Shown: in pieces, positions 23,083 through 30,968 of the stretch
How positions within the stretch are numbered: position 1 is the stretch's first letter
Layout: every line of letters begins with the position of its first letter
Source of the DNA: Rhizobiaceae bacterium
Lineage (GTDB): Bacteria; Pseudomonadota; Alphaproteobacteria; Rhizobiales; Rhizobiaceae
Assembly: GCA_028279875.1 (NCBI GenBank)
Contig: JANQMU010000108.1
Location: 1 to 38,160, forward strand
Length of the DNA stretch: 38,160 nt
Direction of reading: 5' to 3'
Program-made: the position numbers and the translations under genes
The notes under the pieces: model-generated
Told to the model about the DNA's origin: nothing
Databases searched by the model: none
The model's input: only the letters and a program-made list of their open reading frames with translations

Positions 23083-23763
23083 TCAGTCCCTGAGAATATC
23101 TTTGTTTTCGGCCACCAGTTCCTCGGCCTCGTGGCTGGCGATAATCATGTTGCGGTCGCCGCGCCAGATCGCCACCATGGCCTGCAGGCTGCGGAACCCG
23201 AAAAGGGCAAGCCCGATCGGCAGGATCAGATAGGCGATCCAGCGCTGGACCCGTTCCTGCAGGCCGAAACTCTCCTGCATCCAGACCGGGTAGCGCAGGT
23301 CGTCGAGCCCGATGCCGATCTGGAACATCTTGCCCCAGTAGTGCACCGCGCCACCCTTGGTATCGGCGCCGAAAAAGGTGAGCCAGGTGGAGGAAATCAG
23401 TGTCACCGCATAGGCGACCGCACAGGCCGCGCCGAACAGCGCGGCGGCCTTGAAAAGCCGCGCCGGCAGCATCTTGATGAAGACATCGACGCCGAGATGC
23501 GCGCCGATCTTGATGCCGTAGCTCATGCCGAACAGGATCATCCAGGCAAACAGCACACGGGTGAATTCCAGCGCACCGCCCCAGCCGGTGTTGAAGCCGT
23601 AGCGGGCGATGACCTGGACGAAGGAGACGATGGTGATCATCGCCAGCAGCGTCGCCAGCACGTTTTCCTCAAATCGCGAGACCGCCTGCGGCCGAGCGCG
23701 CTCGACAAAAAACAGCAGCACGATGATCAGCGCCATGACGGCATAGATTCCGACAGTGCCCAT
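23083..23763 (-). CDS. dctQ: TRAP transporter small permease subunit (DctQ)
   Basis: A 226-residue membrane protein with four main hydrophobic segments, somewhat longer than the usual 160-200. The family block FEENVLATLLAMITIVSFVQVIARYGFN is near residues 30-57, followed by ALEFTRVLFAWMILFGMSYG and IKIGAHLGVDVF. The C-terminus carries a charged tail (SHEAEELVAENKDILRD). A strong SD (GGGGAGGGG) precedes ATG 23763. It scaffolds the large subunit and contacts the periplasmic DctP. It lies 79 bases after dctP, with a perfect hairpin in between, and 16 before dctM. Confidence 0.88.
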   Translation of the reverse strand: MGTVGIYAVMALIIVLLFFVERARPQAVSRFEENVLATLLAMITIVSFVQVIARYGFNTGWGGALEFTRVLFAWMILFGMSYGIKIGAHLGVDVFIKMLPARLFKAAALFGAACAVAYAVTLISSTWLTFFGADTKGGAVHYWGKMFQIGIGLDDLRYPVWMQESFGLQERVQRWIAYLILPIGLALFGFRSLQAMVAIWRGDRNMIIASHEAEELVAENKDILRD

Positions 23764-23799
23764 GGTGTCCCCTCCCCGGTGAGCCGGCGAACCGGTGGC

Positions 23800-23827
23800 G
23801 GAATGCCCGCAGCCAAGCGGGCATTCC
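23800..23827 (-). repeat. perfect 11-bp hairpin between dctP and dctQ
   Basis: GGAATGCCCGC (23800-23810), loop AGCCAA, GCGGGCATTCC (23817-23827). It begins 15 bases after the dctP stop. With no T-run in the transcript sense it is best seen as an mRNA-stabilising or partial-termination element that gives more binding protein than membrane subunits. Confidence 0.65.
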
Positions 23828-23842
23828 AGGATTAAAGTTCGG

Positions 23843-24838
23843 TCAGTTGTTGGACGCGACCGCCGCGTCGATGACCGATTTGCCGATATCGTCCTGGAAC
23901 TGCTCCCAGACCGGCTTCATCGTGTCGACCCAGACCTGACGCTGCTCCGGCGTCAACTGGCGGATGACCCCGCCGGCCGCGATAATGCCTTCCTTGGCCT
24001 TCTCGTTGATCGCCGTGGCATTGGCATTAGCGGCGTTGACCTCCTCGGTGAAGATCGTCATGAACTGCTCGCGGACATCCTGCGGCAGGCTGTCGAGCCA
24101 TTCCGTCGAGGTGATCGCCAGATAGGTCAGGAGCTGGTGGTTGGTTTCGGTGATCCCGTCCTGCACCTCGAAGAATTTCTGCTTGTAAATGTTGGACCAG
24201 GTGTTCTCCTGGCCATCGACCACCCCGGTCTGCAGCGCCCCATAGACCTCCTTGAAGGCGAGTTTCTGCGCCGAGGCATCCATAGCCTCGATCATTGCCA
24301 CGGCGACGTCGGATGTCTGCACCCGGAATTTGAGGCCGTGCGCATCGGTCGGCACCTCGAGCGGCTTGTTGGCGGAAAAATGCTTCAAGCCGTTATAGAT
24401 ATAGCCGAGACCGGTATATCCCTTGTCCTCGACGGCACCCAGCAATTCCTCGCCGACCGGTCCTTGCGTGAAATTATTGACCGCATCCATCGATGAGAAC
24501 AGGAACGGCAGGTCGAACAGCCGATATTTCTTCGTATAGGCCTCGAATTTCGACAGCGACGGCGCGGCCACCTGGACATCGCCCAGAAGCAGCGCTTCCA
24601 TGACCTTGTCGTCATCGAACAGCGTTGAACTCGGATAGACCTCCATACAGGCCTTACCGTTCATCTCCTTGTTGATACGGTCGGCAATGGCGCGAGCGGC
24701 ATCCCCCTTGGGATGGCCGGAATCGGCCGTCACATGGCTGAACTTGATGACGATTTCGCCGTCATCGCAATCCGCCATTGCCTGCCCTGCCGAAAACAGG
24801 ATCGCAACGGCCGAGACGGCACCAAGTAGTTTTTTCAT
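23843..24838 (-). CDS. dctP: TRAP transporter substrate-binding protein (DctP)
   Basis: A 331-residue periplasmic binding protein of the DctP family. The signal peptide is MKKLLGAVSAVAILFSAGQAMA, and the mature protein starts near Asp-Cys-Asp-Asp. Family blocks: IKFSHVTADSGHPKGDAA, the conserved carboxylate-binding Arg in LKFRVQTSDVAVAM, and QTGVVDGQENTWSNIY. ATG 24838 is fixed by a strong SD (AGGAGGT). It is first gene of dctPQM behind a sigma-54 promoter. The ligand is probably an organic acid, as the conserved Arg and the DctBD neighbours suggest; a C4-dicarboxylate is likely but not proven. Confidence 0.9.
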   Translation of the reverse strand: MKKLLGAVSAVAILFSAGQAMADCDDGEIVIKFSHVTADSGHPKGDAARAIADRINKEMNGKACMEVYPSSTLFDDDKVMEALLLGDVQVAAPSLSKFEAYTKKYRLFDLPFLFSSMDAVNNFTQGPVGEELLGAVEDKGYTGLGYIYNGLKHFSANKPLEVPTDAHGLKFRVQTSDVAVAMIEAMDASAQKLAFKEVYGALQTGVVDGQENTWSNIYKQKFFEVQDGITETNHQLLTYLAITSTEWLDSLPQDVREQFMTIFTEEVNAANANATAINEKAKEGIIAAGGVIRQLTPEQRQVWVDTMKPVWEQFQDDIGKSVIDAAVASNN

Positions 24839-25036
24839 TTCTGACCTCCTGTGGGATACATCGCGTGTCCCCTCATTTCTCCCGGAACCGGACAATACGT
24901 CCAGTCAGCACTTTGTCACACACCGCCAACGGCTGGGCGCCACTGCCGGCCGATGAAAATGTCAGACCACGGGAAAACTCGGTCAGCCAACTGACTCGCC
25001 CCTCCCTGATGATTTGGCATTCCGCCTTTCAAGGAG

Positions 25037-25052
25037 AGCAAGCGGTGTGCCA
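25037..25052 (-). promoter_or_regulatory. sigma-54 (-24/-12) promoter of dctPQM
   Basis: On the minus strand the sequence reads TGGCAC-ACCGC-TTGCT, a full match to the RpoN consensus TGGCAC-N5-TTGCw. By the usual -12 rule transcription would start near 25026, giving a leader of about 188 bases before the dctP ATG. RpoN promoters need an enhancer-binding protein, and one with a GAFTGA loop (DctD) is encoded just upstream. Confidence 0.85.
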
Positions 25053-25106
25053 GTTGCCTCGGCGCGCAGGTGTCAGAAAAATTTATCCATGGAAAACAAT
25101 GCAATA

Positions 25107-25136
25107 AGCGGGATCCGCTGTTCCGGCGGTCCGCCG
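25107..25136. promoter_or_regulatory. two palindromes, candidate DctD enhancer sites
   Basis: AGCGG-GAT-CCGCT (25107-25119) and CGGCGG-T-CCGCCG (25124-25136) are perfect palindromes sharing GCGG/CCGC half-sites. Their centres lie about 87 and 104 bases upstream of the predicted dctP start, the normal range for enhancer-binding proteins, and two tandem sites are usual for DctD. They are not the known rhizobial DctD sequence as I recall it, so the binder is inferred. Confidence 0.45.
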
Positions 25137-25161
25137 CACCCCAAGTGCAGCGTGTCATCGT

Positions 25162-25204
25162 CTACCCATTGCAACCGGATCGGTGGGTAGGATTCAACCC
25201 ACCG
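25162..25204 (-). terminator. hairpin downstream of dctD with two exclusive pairings
   Basis: CGGTGGGT (25181-25188) pairs with ACCCACCG (25197-25204) across an 8-base loop, four bases after the dctD stop on the minus strand. The segment TGGGTAG (25184-25190) could instead pair with CTACCCA (25162-25168). There is no T-run in the dctD transcript sense, so termination would be weak or Rho-dependent. Confidence 0.4.
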
Positions 25205-25207
25205 CCG

Positions 25208-26551
25208 TCATGTCCCGTCATCGAAGACGATGCCGTGGCGCTTGATCTTGTCATAGAGACCCTTTCGGGAAATACCGAGGGCCTCATAGACCGGCTTCAA
25301 CACGCCGCCATGGCGGGCCAACTCGGCTTCGATCGCCGACTTTTCGAAAGCCGCCACCCGGTCGGCCAGAACGGATTGCGGCTGGGGCTGCTCCGCGCCG
25401 CCATCGAACCCGTTCCACATGCCGAGCACGAACCGGTCGGCATAATTGCGCAACTCCCGCACATTGCCCGGCCAGTCATGCACCAGAAGCTGGGCTTCCA
25501 GCGCCGGATCGATCTCCGGGATTTCCCGCCGGTACCGCGCCCGCGCGTCACGGGCCAGATGAAAGAACAGCAAGGCGATATCGTCCTTGCGCTCCCGTAA
25601 TGGCGGGATCGCCAGGGTGATGACGTTCAGCCGGTAATAGAGATCGGACCGGAAGGTGCCCTTCGCCCCTTCCTGTTCGAGATCGAATTTGGTGGCCGCC
25701 ACGAACCGCACATCGAGCGGGATCGTCCGGTTGGAACCGAGCCGTTCGATGCTGCGCTGTTCAATGGCCCGCAGCAATTTGGCCTGCAGGTCAAGCGGCA
25801 TGGATTCGATTTCATCGAGGAAAACCGTGCCGCCATGGGCATGTTCCAGCTTGCCGACCCGTTTCTCGCGGGCGCCCGTAAAGGCGCCGGATTCATGGCC
25901 AAACAGTTCCGATTCGAAGATTTCCGCCGGCAGAGCGGCACAATTGATGGCGACAAAATTTCCATCGCCGCGCGGCCCGTAATCGTGCAGCGCCCGTGCC
26001 ACCACCTCCTTGCCCGAACCGGTCTCGCCGACGATCAGGACATCCGCATCGGTTGCCGCGAGGGCTTCGATCTGGCCACGCAGCCGGATGATGCCGGCAG
26101 AGCGCCCGACCAACCGCTGGGTCAGATCGTGGCGCTGATCGAGCTCGGTCCGCAGGGTCCTGTTCTCCAGCACCAGCCGGCGCTTCTCCAGAGCCCGTTC
26201 GATCACCGCCGACAGCCGCGAGACGGCAAACGGCTTTTCGATGAAATCATAGGCGCCGGCCCGCATCGCCTCGACCGCGAGCTGCACATCGCCATGCCCG
26301 GTGATCAGGATTATTGGAAAGGCCGGGTCGATGGCCAGCACCTTTTTCAGCAATGTCATGCCGTCATCGCCCGGCATTCGGATATCGGAGATCACGACAC
26401 CATATTCGTCGCGGGCCAGAACGTTCAGAACCGGCTCGGCGCGCTGATGGACGACGACATTCAGACCTTCCAGTTCCAGCCCCTGGGCCAGCGCATGGCG
26501 CAGGTCCTCGTCATCGTCGACCAGATGAATGATGGGCGTATCGCTGCTCAC
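25208..26551 (-). CDS. dctD: sigma-54-dependent response regulator DctD
   Basis: A 447-residue three-domain NtrC-family regulator. Receiver, residues 1-120: acidic pocket VDDDED, phospho-Asp56 in VISDIRMP, Lys106 in EKPF. AAA+ domain, about 148-375: Walker A GETGSGKE (175-182), the RpoN-contact loop GAFTGA (222-227) and Walker B GGTVFLDEIES. The C-terminal Fis-type HTH is VYEALGISRKGLYDKIKRHG. I chose GTG 26551, with GGAG upstream and just after the dctB stop; the in-frame ATG 26581 would overlap dctB. It probably activates the dctPQM promoter after phosphorylation by DctB. Confidence 0.92.
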   Translation of the reverse strand: MSSDTPIIHLVDDDEDLRHALAQGLELEGLNVVVHQRAEPVLNVLARDEYGVVISDIRMPGDDGMTLLKKVLAIDPAFPIILITGHGDVQLAVEAMRAGAYDFIEKPFAVSRLSAVIERALEKRRLVLENRTLRTELDQRHDLTQRLVGRSAGIIRLRGQIEALAATDADVLIVGETGSGKEVVARALHDYGPRGDGNFVAINCAALPAEIFESELFGHESGAFTGAREKRVGKLEHAHGGTVFLDEIESMPLDLQAKLLRAIEQRSIERLGSNRTIPLDVRFVAATKFDLEQEGAKGTFRSDLYYRLNVITLAIPPLRERKDDIALLFFHLARDARARYRREIPEIDPALEAQLLVHDWPGNVRELRNYADRFVLGMWNGFDGGAEQPQPQSVLADRVAAFEKSAIEAELARHGGVLKPVYEALGISRKGLYDKIKRHGIVFDDGT

Positions 26552-26558
26552 CGGTCCG

Positions 26559-28304
26559 TCACTCCGCTGCCATGCTTTCACCCTCGGCGGCCTTCAGCCG
26601 GATCGTGAACCGGGCGCCGCCATGATCGCTCGTATCGAGATCGATCCGGCCGTCGAAATCGCGCAGGATGCTGCTGACGATGGACAGGCCGATTCCGATG
26701 CCCGCGCCCGCCTCTTTGGTGGTGAAAAACGGTTCGAAGACGGCTGCGCGCAGGTCAGCCGCGATCCCCGGCCCATTGTCCTCGATCCGCACCGCAACCT
26801 CCCCTCCGTGCTCACAGACAGAGATCCAGACGCATCCCCGCTCGCGGTCCGAGACCGCATCGACCGCATTGTTGATGAGATTGACGAACACCTGGGACAA
26901 GCGAATATGCCCGCCCAACACCCGGTGCGCCTCGCCGTCGCCGTCGCGCCTGACCTCGACGCCGGCCTTGCGCGCCCGTGGCTGCACCAGCATCAGCGCC
27001 TCATCGAGCACCGGGCCGAGCGGCACGGCGCTGATCTTGGTGCCGGGTTTTCGCGAAAAGGACAGCAGGCTGCGCGACAGTTCCGCCATCCTGTCGACCA
27101 AGCCGCCGATACGGGTCAGATTGTCGCCCACCGTCTCCAGCCGGCCCTTTTCCAGGAAGCGCCGTGCATTATCCGCATAGGTGCGCAGCGCCGCCAGCGG
27201 CTGGTTGAATTCATGGCTGAGCGCCGCCGACATCTGCCCCAGCACCGCAAGTTTGGCAGCCTGCACCAGCTCGGCCTGCGTCTTGCGCAGCCTGTCCTCG
27301 GTCTGCCGGCGCTCATCGATCTCGCGTGACAGGGAGACATTGGTTTCGCTCAGCGCCCGCGTCCGTTCGCGGACCAGCCTTTCCAGGCGCAGGGCCGTTG
27401 CCCGGTCCCGCCGCGCCCGCAGCGCCTGCGCCTCACGGCGCTGGATGACGAACGCCACCGCAGCGCCGATCAGCAGACACACGAGGGCAGCGATCACACC
27501 GCCGGTCCATCGCGCCGTCGCCAGCGGCCGCTCGTCGGACAGCACATGCAACTGCCAGTCGAGCAGCGGCAGGTCGCGCGTCAGATCGCCATGGGGAATT
27601 AGTGTGCTGCCGAGCAGCATCCGGTCCGGCGACGGCGTCCCGGACATCAGCGACGACATCGGCTTGAGCCGCCAGGCGGGCCGGTTGGTCAAAAACACGG
27701 TGCCGCTTTGATCGGTCACGAAAATCGGATTGGTTGACAGCGACCAGGTGGCCTCCACCGGGTCGAAATCGACATAGACCGCGACGATCCCCAGCAGCGC
27801 GCCATCGTCCCAGACACCGGAGGCGAACCCGTAAATCCGCTGCTCGGAATCGAGCGAGATCGCCTCGCGCCCGAGCCGCCCCTGGCGCGCCGCATCCAAC
27901 AGCTTTTTCTGGGTGGAGATATCATCGGCAAAAAGATCGCTGGCGGTCGCCACCACGCGACCATCGGGAAACAGGAACGCCACCTCCTTGGCGCCCGACA
28001 TGCCGTGAACGGCAATCGCCTTGCGCCGCGCCGCTTCGCTGTCGCCGTCCCTGAATTGCGAGACGACCGACGCCTCGCGCGACAGCAGCGGCGGCAGCAA
28101 CCGGTATTTGTCGAGAATGCCGGAAAGCGCCTCGGCCTGCACCGCCAGCGTTTCAGCCGCCTTCGCACGCAATTGCCGCTCGGCCTGCTGCCGCCACCAT
28201 TCGGCACTGGCGATCACCGCCACGGCGCTGACGACCAGAAACAGGCCTGCCGCAACAATGCGGGTCCGTCGGAACGATCTGCGAATTTCGGCACCACTCA
28301 CCAT
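26559..28304 (-). CDS. dctB: sensor histidine kinase DctB
   Basis: A 581-residue membrane sensor kinase. Two transmembrane segments (about 15-33 and 268-288) enclose a periplasmic double-PAS-like (sCache) domain with DctB-type features such as KYRLLPPLLSREASVV. A coiled-coil linker (about 290-350) leads to the H-box with His364 in ALSHEFNQPLAALRTYADNA. The ATPase domain follows: NLINNAVDAV, DNGPGIA, FEPFFTTK and GIGIGLSIV. DctB phosphorylates DctD on sensing external dicarboxylates. ATG 28304 lacks a strong SD. Its stop is seven bases before the dctD GTG. It is 44 bases downstream of modC on the same strand, with no obvious terminator between. Confidence 0.9.
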   Translation of the reverse strand: MVSGAEIRRSFRRTRIVAAGLFLVVSAVAVIASAEWWRQQAERQLRAKAAETLAVQAEALSGILDKYRLLPPLLSREASVVSQFRDGDSEAARRKAIAVHGMSGAKEVAFLFPDGRVVATASDLFADDISTQKKLLDAARQGRLGREAISLDSEQRIYGFASGVWDDGALLGIVAVYVDFDPVEATWSLSTNPIFVTDQSGTVFLTNRPAWRLKPMSSLMSGTPSPDRMLLGSTLIPHGDLTRDLPLLDWQLHVLSDERPLATARWTGGVIAALVCLLIGAAVAFVIQRREAQALRARRDRATALRLERLVRERTRALSETNVSLSREIDERRQTEDRLRKTQAELVQAAKLAVLGQMSAALSHEFNQPLAALRTYADNARRFLEKGRLETVGDNLTRIGGLVDRMAELSRSLLSFSRKPGTKISAVPLGPVLDEALMLVQPRARKAGVEVRRDGDGEAHRVLGGHIRLSQVFVNLINNAVDAVSDRERGCVWISVCEHGGEVAVRIEDNGPGIAADLRAAVFEPFFTTKEAGAGIGIGLSIVSSILRDFDGRIDLDTSDHGGARFTIRLKAAEGESMAAE

Positions 28305-28348
28305 GTTGACGAGACTATTCGGGTTTTTGGCCAAATGCCAAGCAAAGC

Positions 28349-29443
28349 CTAACGCACCCCCGACAGGGTGCGCTGGCCGATGGCGACCGATTTGACCAGC
28401 GCGAAGACCTGCAGCCCTTCGCAAATGCCCAGCTCGTCATGGGCCTGTCTGGTGATCCGCGCCCGCAGCGTCTGGCCCGCGGTGGTGAGCAGCACCTCGA
28501 CAAACGGGCTGTCCTCCAGCGCGACCCGGCGCACGGTCGCCGGCAGGATGTTGCGAAAGCTGATGCCCTCCGGGCGGGTCAGCGACAGCGCCACGTCGCG
28601 CGCCCTGATCCGCAGGCGGACCCGTTCCCCCGCCTTCAGCCGATGCTGCACGACGCTGAGCACTGTCGACCCGTCCAGCGCAATCTCCTGCAGCCCGTCA
28701 TCCGGCGACGCAGCGGCAACGGTGCCGATCAGCAGCGAACTCGCCTCATGGCGACCGAGCGCCGGGCCGAAATCGAGCCGCGAGAACATCTCCACCGCGT
28801 CGCCGCAGCCGAGCACCGCTCCCTGCGACAGGACAACCAGCGTATCGGCCAGCCGCGCGACCTCGTCCATTTCGTGGCTGACATAGACGATCGGCAGGCC
28901 GGTCGCATCGCGGATTTCTTCCAGATAGGGCAGGATCTCGTTCTTGCGGGCGCCGTCCAGCGAGGCAAGCGGTTCGTCCATCAACAGGAGGGCCGGGTCG
29001 GAGAGCAGCGCCCGGCCGATCGCCACGCGTTGCTTTTCGCCACCCGACAGACGGCCTGGATGGCGCTCCATCAGGTCGCCGAGGCCGAGCATCCCGCAAA
29101 TCCGGTCGAAATCCACTTTTGCGCCGCGCCGGCCGGCCCACCGTCCGTAGGTGAGGTTGCGCATCACGGTCATATGCGGAAACAGGCGTGCCTCCTGGAA
29201 CACCATGCCGACCCGGCGCCGGTGCGCAGGCAGGTCAATATTGCCATCGGCGTCGAACAGCACCCGGCCATCGGCCACGATCCGCCCGTGATCGGGACGG
29301 GTCAGCCCGGCGATCATCTTCAGGATCGTCGTCTTGCCGGCGCCGGAATGGCCGAACAGCGCGGCGATGCCCGGCCCGGCGGCGAACTCTGCCCGCAACT
29401 CGAACGCACCGATACGCGATTGCAGCGACACCTCGAGGCTCAT
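28349..29443 (-). CDS. modC: molybdate ABC transporter ATP-binding protein ModC
   Basis: A 364-residue ATPase of the ModC type. Walker A GHSGAGKT (31-38), Q-loop VFQEARLFPHMTV, signature LSGGEKQR, Walker B LLLMDEPLASLD and the H-loop YVSHEMDE are all present. The C-terminal 120 residues contain a TOBE/MOP-like domain (RARDVALSLTRPEGISFRNILPATV, then VEVLLTTAGQTLRARITRQA) typical of ModC and able to bind molybdate or tungstate. The ATG at 29443 overlaps the modB TGA (ATGA), giving translational coupling. An in-frame ATG four codons upstream is possible. Confidence 0.93.
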   Translation of the reverse strand: MSLEVSLQSRIGAFELRAEFAAGPGIAALFGHSGAGKTTILKMIAGLTRPDHGRIVADGRVLFDADGNIDLPAHRRRVGMVFQEARLFPHMTVMRNLTYGRWAGRRGAKVDFDRICGMLGLGDLMERHPGRLSGGEKQRVAIGRALLSDPALLLMDEPLASLDGARKNEILPYLEEIRDATGLPIVYVSHEMDEVARLADTLVVLSQGAVLGCGDAVEMFSRLDFGPALGRHEASSLLIGTVAAASPDDGLQEIALDGSTVLSVVQHRLKAGERVRLRIRARDVALSLTRPEGISFRNILPATVRRVALEDSPFVEVLLTTAGQTLRARITRQAHDELGICEGLQVFALVKSVAIGQRTLSGVR

Positions 29444-30123
29444 TGCTGTCCCCATCGCCGGATGCGCTTGCCGATGAACTCGGCCAGCAGCACCGACCCG
29501 ACCGCAAGTCCGGCGGAAATCGAGATCATCACGACCACCGCCCGGTCGCCCGTCGGGCTCTGCAGCAGCGAATAGATCGCCAGCGACAATGTCTGGGTCT
29601 CGTGCGGAATGTTTGACACGAAGGTGATGGTGGCGCCGAATTCGCCGAGCGCCTTGGCGAAACCGAGCACGGCGCCGGCCAGAACACCGGGCAGGACCAG
29701 CGGAAAGGTAACGGTTGCAAAGCGGATCAGCCGGCTCGCCCCAAGGGTCGAGGCCGCCTCCTCCAGCCCGGTATCCAGGGTTTCGATGGCAAGTCGCATC
29801 GGGCGCACCAGAAGCGGAAACGCCATGACCCCGGCCGCAAGCGCCGCTCCGGTCCACTGAAAGGCGAATTCCAGACCGACGGATTGCAGCTTCTGGCCGA
29901 GAAAGCCGTTGCGGCCGAACACAACCAGCAGCAGATAGCCGGTCACCACCGGCGGCATGACCAGCGGCAGGGTGATCAGTGCCTGCAGCAGGCTTTTGCC
30001 GAAGAACTCGCGGCGAGCCAGCACCCAGGCCACCGCAAAGGCAAGCGGCAGCGAAAAGACCATGGCGACCGCCGCCACCTTGAGCGACAGAAGAACGATG
30101 TCGAGGGCCGCGCTACCCGTCAT
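29440..30123 (-). CDS. modB: molybdate ABC transporter permease ModB
   Basis: A 227-residue permease with about five or six hydrophobic segments, the usual ModB size. Family blocks include LITLPLVMPPVVTGYLLLV, GRNGFLGQ, FPLLVRPMRLAIETLD and the ATPase-contact EAA loop EEAASTLGASRLIRFATVTFPL, followed by GFAKALGEFGATITFVSNIP. ATG 30123 follows the modA stop by seven bases; the SD is weak, which suggests re-initiation after modA. It forms a homodimeric channel with ModC and takes molybdate from ModA. Confidence 0.93.
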   Translation of the reverse strand: MTGSAALDIVLLSLKVAAVAMVFSLPLAFAVAWVLARREFFGKSLLQALITLPLVMPPVVTGYLLLVVFGRNGFLGQKLQSVGLEFAFQWTGAALAAGVMAFPLLVRPMRLAIETLDTGLEEAASTLGASRLIRFATVTFPLVLPGVLAGAVLGFAKALGEFGATITFVSNIPHETQTLSLAIYSLLQSPTGDRAVVVMISISAGLAVGSVLLAEFIGKRIRRWGQQ

Positions 30124-30130
30124 AATGCCA

Positions 30131-30913
30131 TTAATCCGTTTTCTCCGGCGGCGTGAAGCCGAAGGGCGCCAGCGCTCCCTCTCGCGCCTTTTCCATAAAA
30201 TAGTCCATAAAGGCGCGGGCATCGCCGTCCGCCCGTCTGGTTATTGCCACAGGATAGCGGATTGGCAAATGGCTGCCTTCGGGAAATTCGAACGCGATTT
30301 CAAGGTCGTCGCGCATCGCGGCGTCCGATCGGTAGACGATGGCGCTTGCAACATCGCCGCGGGCGGCGAGCGCCAGCGCGACGCGCACATTTTCGCCGAA
30401 GGCGGCATTCTGGACGACCGACGCCCACAGTCCCAGCGCCTCGAGCGCCTGTTTCGCGTAGATGCCCGCCGGCACATGTCGCGGGTCGCCCATCGCAAAC
30501 CGTTCACGGGCCAGCAGCGCCGCCGGTGTTGCATCGTCCTGCGCGCCCTTTGTCTGCGTACCCCGGACGATCACCAGGGAATTGCCGGCGGCAACCGAAA
30601 CGCTGTCCGCGTCGATCAGATCGCGCGCAACGAGATAATCCATCCAGTCGGGATTGGCCGACAGATAGATATCCGCCGGCGCGCCCGCCTCGATCTGCCG
30701 TGCCAGCGTGCCGGAGTTCGCCAGCGACACGACGATCGGCTGGCCGGTTTGCGCCTGATAGTCTTCGGCGATGGCCTCGACGGCGTCCTTCATGCTGGCG
30801 GCGGCAAAAACCAATATCCGCTCGGCCGCCATGACCGGACCGGCCGGCAGCAGAGTGAAGCCGCACAGAACCGCAAAGCAAAGCAGGTTCAGGACTTTCC
30901 GGCGTTGTTTCAT
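30131..30913 (-). CDS. modA: molybdate-binding periplasmic protein ModA
   Basis: A 260-residue binding protein. The signal peptide is MKQRRKVLNLLCFAVLCGF, then LLPAGPVMA, with mature start at Ala-Glu-Arg. The oxyanion-binding blocks are intact: VFAAASMKDAVEAIAEDY, SLANSGTLARQIEAGAPADI, GDPRHVPAGIYAKQALEALG and GDVASAIVYRSDA. It supplies molybdate for molybdenum cofactor. ATG 30913 is preceded by an inverted repeat only five bases upstream. No ModE regulator is encoded next to the operon and no good ModE site is seen. Confidence 0.93.
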   Translation of the reverse strand: MKQRRKVLNLLCFAVLCGFTLLPAGPVMAAERILVFAAASMKDAVEAIAEDYQAQTGQPIVVSLANSGTLARQIEAGAPADIYLSANPDWMDYLVARDLIDADSVSVAAGNSLVIVRGTQTKGAQDDATPAALLARERFAMGDPRHVPAGIYAKQALEALGLWASVVQNAAFGENVRVALALAARGDVASAIVYRSDAAMRDDLEIAFEFPEGSHLPIRYPVAITRRADGDARAFMDYFMEKAREGALAPFGFTPPEKTD

Positions 30914-30918
30914 GGACT

Positions 30919-30936
30919 TGACACTATGGCGTGTCA
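30919..30936 (-). promoter_or_regulatory. inverted repeat directly before modA
   Basis: TGACAC-TATGGC-GTGTCA is a perfect 6-bp inverted repeat ending five bases before the modA start codon. It could be an operator or an RNA hairpin covering the ribosome-binding region. It is unlike the ModE consensus, and no protein can be assigned. Confidence 0.35.
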
Positions 30937-30968
30937 GATCCGTTTGAAACCCGAAAACCGACGCGGCG

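Noticed and set aside
24920..24945. Second -24/-12-like sequence in the dctP leader (TGGCGC ... TTGGC)
   Set aside because: Spacing is two bases too long and both halves are imperfect, whereas the site at 25037-25052 matches fully.
24916..25020. 34-codon leftward frame in the dctP leader (M-P-N-H-Q start)
   Set aside because: The ATG would lie only about six bases after the predicted transcription start, so there is no room for an SD. Composition is not protein-like.
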